Positions 61,482-64,000 of a DNA stretch of 64,000 nucleotides are shown piece after piece. Source of the stretch: Chryseobacterium sp. CH25 (GTDB lineage: Bacteria > Bacteroidota > Bacteroidia > Flavobacteriales > Weeksellaceae); the NCBI RefSeq assembly GCF_004119455.1, contig NZ_NRQT01000004.1, positions 186,001 to 250,000 of the forward strand, in the 5' to 3' direction. The notes beneath the pieces were generated by a model. It worked only from the letters and a program-made list of their open reading frames with translations. It had not been told where the DNA came from and searched no databases. Made by a program: the position numbers and the translations under genes. Numbering within the stretch: position 1 is the first letter of the stretch; each line of letters begins with the position of its first letter.

Positions 61482-62441
61482 CTAAGGTATGTCTTCGTAG
61501 AAATTATCTAGTTTTAAGTCTAAAATTCTCGGAAATTCTTTAACAATATTGGTGTAATTGTTTTGATCTAGTATAAATTGGTAACCAAGATTTTGATATT
61601 CCTTTTCCATTAAAACTATTTTACCCGAGTATTTTTGATCATTTTTGAGTGGAAGATAAAGTGAAATTAAATAAGGTTTATCTTTTAGCGCAAATTCTAT
61701 CTGTATAAAATTAGGATTTTCACCACGATCTAGTGGCTGATTGAAAATATTTACAGATTCATATTTTGACTTAGACAGATCTGAAAAAATGTTTTCAATA
61801 ATTGATTTAATGCCTGTTTTTTTTAATTTTTCAGCATCTCCTTGAATGACAAAATAACCAATCTCATTTTTAAATTTTGTTTTCTTATCTTTTCCTTCAT
61901 CATAGTAAATCCTAAAGTTTTTTATATCATCAATATTAAATTGGAAACTTTCAATCTGTTTGATATTAGGTCTGTAGTTTCCTGAATTTAGAGGTTTTTC
62001 CTTAAGGTGTAATCCTATAATTTTATCAGTTCCATAATTTTTTGAAAAACTGAATATTAAAGATTTTGACGACTTGTAATTATAATTAATATTATTGAGG
62101 AAAAGTGTATCTTTTCCTTTAACACTGGCGTGCAAAGAAGGTGTGATATCTCTTTTGTCTGTTGGTATTCCTTCAGTTTTAAAAAGATTGTTAAGCTGGA
62201 CTATAAGTTGCTTTATCTGTGAATCTGTGATGTTTTTCTTTATATCATCTGCAAATAAATTTTTAAAATCCTCAGATTTGCTCTCCTGAATCAATTTAAT
62301 TGCTTTATTAGTAGTGATTAGCATTTTATCTTCAGAAAGGATTTCATTTTTATAATCTTCAATGTTTTTTTGAGCCTGTAAATGGTGAATTGATAATGTA
62401 ACTAAAAATAGGAGTAATGAAAATTTTCTTAAAGTAATCAT
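61482..62441 (-). CDS. Secreted hypothetical protein
   Basis: 319 residues. Signal peptide to about residue 23 (ending HLQAQ), then an alpha-beta domain starting with LITTNKAIKLIQESKSEDFK, and later FQFNIDDIKNFRIYYDEGKD. No catalytic motif recognised. It is between the patatin gene (38 bp upstream) and the 92-residue gene downstream, and may be part of the same transcript. Confidence 0.7.
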   Translation of the reverse strand: MITLRKFSLLLFLVTLSIHHLQAQKNIEDYKNEILSEDKMLITTNKAIKLIQESKSEDFKNLFADDIKKNITDSQIKQLIVQLNNLFKTEGIPTDKRDITPSLHASVKGKDTLFLNNINYNYKSSKSLIFSFSKNYGTDKIIGLHLKEKPLNSGNYRPNIKQIESFQFNIDDIKNFRIYYDEGKDKKTKFKNEIGYFVIQGDAEKLKKTGIKSIIENIFSDLSKSKYESVNIFNQPLDRGENPNFIQIEFALKDKPYLISLYLPLKNDQKYSGKIVLMEKEYQNLGYQFILDQNNYTNIVKEFPRILDLKLDNFYEDIP

Positions 62442-62479
62442 TAGTGTTATACTTTTTTTGCTAAAATACTTAAAAATCC

Positions 62480-64000
62480 TTATCCCACCGTAGGTGTGTC
62501 CTCTTCCTTTAGTATTTTTTTCTCCTTCATGGTAAGCATCATACGTTCATATTTGTACTTCTCCCAATCAAATTGGTTAAGGAAGTCAAGTGCTGCTTGA
62601 AAACCTCTGTTGAAAAGATCTTCTTTCTCTTCCTTTTTCATAAAGAAATTAAGCCAGCTGCTGTTTCCACAGTTAACAGTCTGTATACTGTAAAGACGAT
62701 AAAAACTATGTTTGGTAAGAAAAACTTTGTCATTGAACCCCTGTAAAGTACTGATGATATTTCCTGCATAGCTGAAGGGGGTTTTGAGAATCTCCTCACT
62801 GGTTTTTCCCTTTTCAGAAAGAAGATCAGAATCGCTTGTTAACTGTACAGCAAAAAGAGGCATTCTCGGATAAAAAACTTCATCTGCGTGAAACAGATCA
62901 ATAGGAAAATTGGAAATACTGCCACCATCAATGAAAACTCCAACAGGGTTGATGTTTTCCTTTTTGGTATTCAGCCAAAACTTCCAGGCATATTTCACTG
63001 AATCTTCATCTCTGTTAATTCTTTTCTGAAAAGGTTCAAAGAAAAATGGGACAGACATGGAAGCTCTTACAAATTCTGCCGGGCTGATGTGTTTCAGTTC
63101 CTCTTCAGACCAGTATAAATTAGCCATAGTAGGCAGTTCCACCTTTATTTTAGCATTGATATCTGTAGTAATCACAACATATTCAGACCGGAGAAGATAA
63201 AATGGGTTGTTTTTATAATAATCATTATTCACAGTGCTGTCATAGAAAATCTTATACCTTGTCTGATCGATATGTTCCAGATTTTTAGCCCTGATTTTCT
63301 CAATATTGGCCAAAGTGAGGTTGTAATATTCCTGTCCGTTTCCATAACGATAGTTGAGGTTAAGATCCCGCTCCTTTTGTATAAATTTCTCATTGAGATT
63401 GGCTACTGTTTTAATTCCAAAATTATCCAGAGCTGTTTTCATTGTATTCAGAAAAACATTTCCCGGATTAAGGCCGCTGTTTTCTTTTCTGAAATTGTTG
63501 TAGAGTTTTTTATGCATAAAAACAGGATAACTGCGGGAATCAAGGGAATTAGAAACATCAGTTTAGCATTCAGAATACTTCCTGAAGGAGCTGCAAAAGG
63601 AATACTTATGAGAATAATGAACAGAATGGCTGCAATAACAGCATTGATTTTAAAGAAATTCTTATTGTTCAACATTCCATGTAGGGTTGTCTTTACATAC
63701 GTTTTCCCATCCATAAAATCTGCAAAATTCCAGCTGAACAAAATGTCTTTAATAAGTTCACTTTTCGGTTCTTCTTTTGTTTTACAAGCTGCAATAAGCA
63801 TAGTATTAATGGCCCCGGCACTGGTTCCTGCCACTTTCAGGAAGCGGATTCCGAAGATTTCCAATCCATAAAGATAACCTACCAAAGCACTTCCCCAAAC
63901 ACCGCCGCCTTCCTGTACAAATTCTATATACTGATTGCCTTGCGCATCCAAAAGATCAGAAAATTCTTTAGCAGAAATATTCTCATGCAAAGCAATAAGC
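62480..64000 (-). pseudogene. Patatin-like phospholipase, frameshifted and cut at the edge
   Basis: The N-terminal part, open from the edge of the window to about 63520, has VQEGGGVWGSALVGYLYGLE (oxyanion hole) and VAGTSAGAINTML, the GxSxG nucleophile Ser. The frame upstream of MHENISAKEF stays open to the edge, so the true start is beyond 64000. Two hydrophobic helices follow, near 63545-63660. At a run of five A (63518-63522) the frame breaks; one more base gives FFMHKKLYNNFRKE and continues to 62480 with DGGSISNFP, the catalytic Asp. The insertion of two membrane helices between Ser and Asp is unusual. Read as a sequence error plus edge truncation. Confidence 0.85.

Overview
The window is AT-rich, densely coding DNA from a Bacteroidota chromosome, most likely Chryseobacterium or a close relative in the Weeksellaceae. 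The evidence is the type IX secretion and gliding genes (porU, porV, gldJ), a cargo protein with a T9SS C-terminal sorting domain, many SPII lipoproteins, start sites preceded by the Bacteroidota -7 element TAnnTTTG with little sign of Shine-Dalgarno sites, and a microviridin-type graspetide cluster of the sort known from Chryseobacterium. I see no rRNA, tRNA, CRISPR array, transposase or prophage gene.

Layout. 1-7.6 kb: 3' truncated mutS2, an acetyltransferase, ung, a lipoprotein with a DUF456 protein, an MscS-type channel, pdxJ and an alpha/beta hydrolase. 7.7-10 kb: the most distinctive locus, a graspetide (omega-ester/amide RiPP) cluster of one 72-residue precursor and two ATP-grasp ligases, with a strong palindromic terminator between precursor and ligases. 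10-18.6 kb: an NAD-dependent epimerase/dehydratase with an acyl-CoA synthetase, mvaD (mevalonate pathway), small enzymes, a TauE/DUF1634 exporter pair and purK. 18.7-25 kb: tandem SH3b proteins, a CPA2 antiporter with a lipoprotein, an EamA exporter and purE. 25-33.5 kb: a BspA-like T9SS cargo protein, ahcY, a PPOX-family flavoprotein, a 4'-phosphopantetheinyl transferase and an FUSC membrane protein. 34-42.5 kb: porV, porU, gldJ and murF. 42.4-49.8 kb: NUDIX, a broken unrecognised gene, anmK-lptC-outer-membrane protein operon and holB. 49.8-54.6 kb: a TetR-TolC-HlyD-DHA2 tripartite efflux operon with a clear operator. 55-64 kb: an unknown gene, short tandem repeats, a DoxD/DoxA-like protein, a hydrolase, tag, an HxlR regulator divergent from its NAD(P)H oxidoreductase with a 12-bp inverted repeat, hypothetical genes and a patatin that runs off the right edge.

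How genes fit together. PorU and PorV belong to the complex that removes the sorting domain of T9SS cargo and attaches the cargo to the cell surface; GldJ is a lipoprotein of the same machinery, and the BspA-like protein at 25-27 kb is a likely client. LptC, MurF and AnmK serve envelope construction and wall recycling. PurK and PurE catalyse consecutive purine steps but are 6 kb apart.

Two general cautions. At least eight otherwise intact genes carry an apparent single-base deletion, nearly always in a short homopolymer, which points to consensus-sequence errors rather than real pseudogenes. The intergenic regions also carry several dispersed fold-back and hairpin repeats and two short tandem-repeat arrays.
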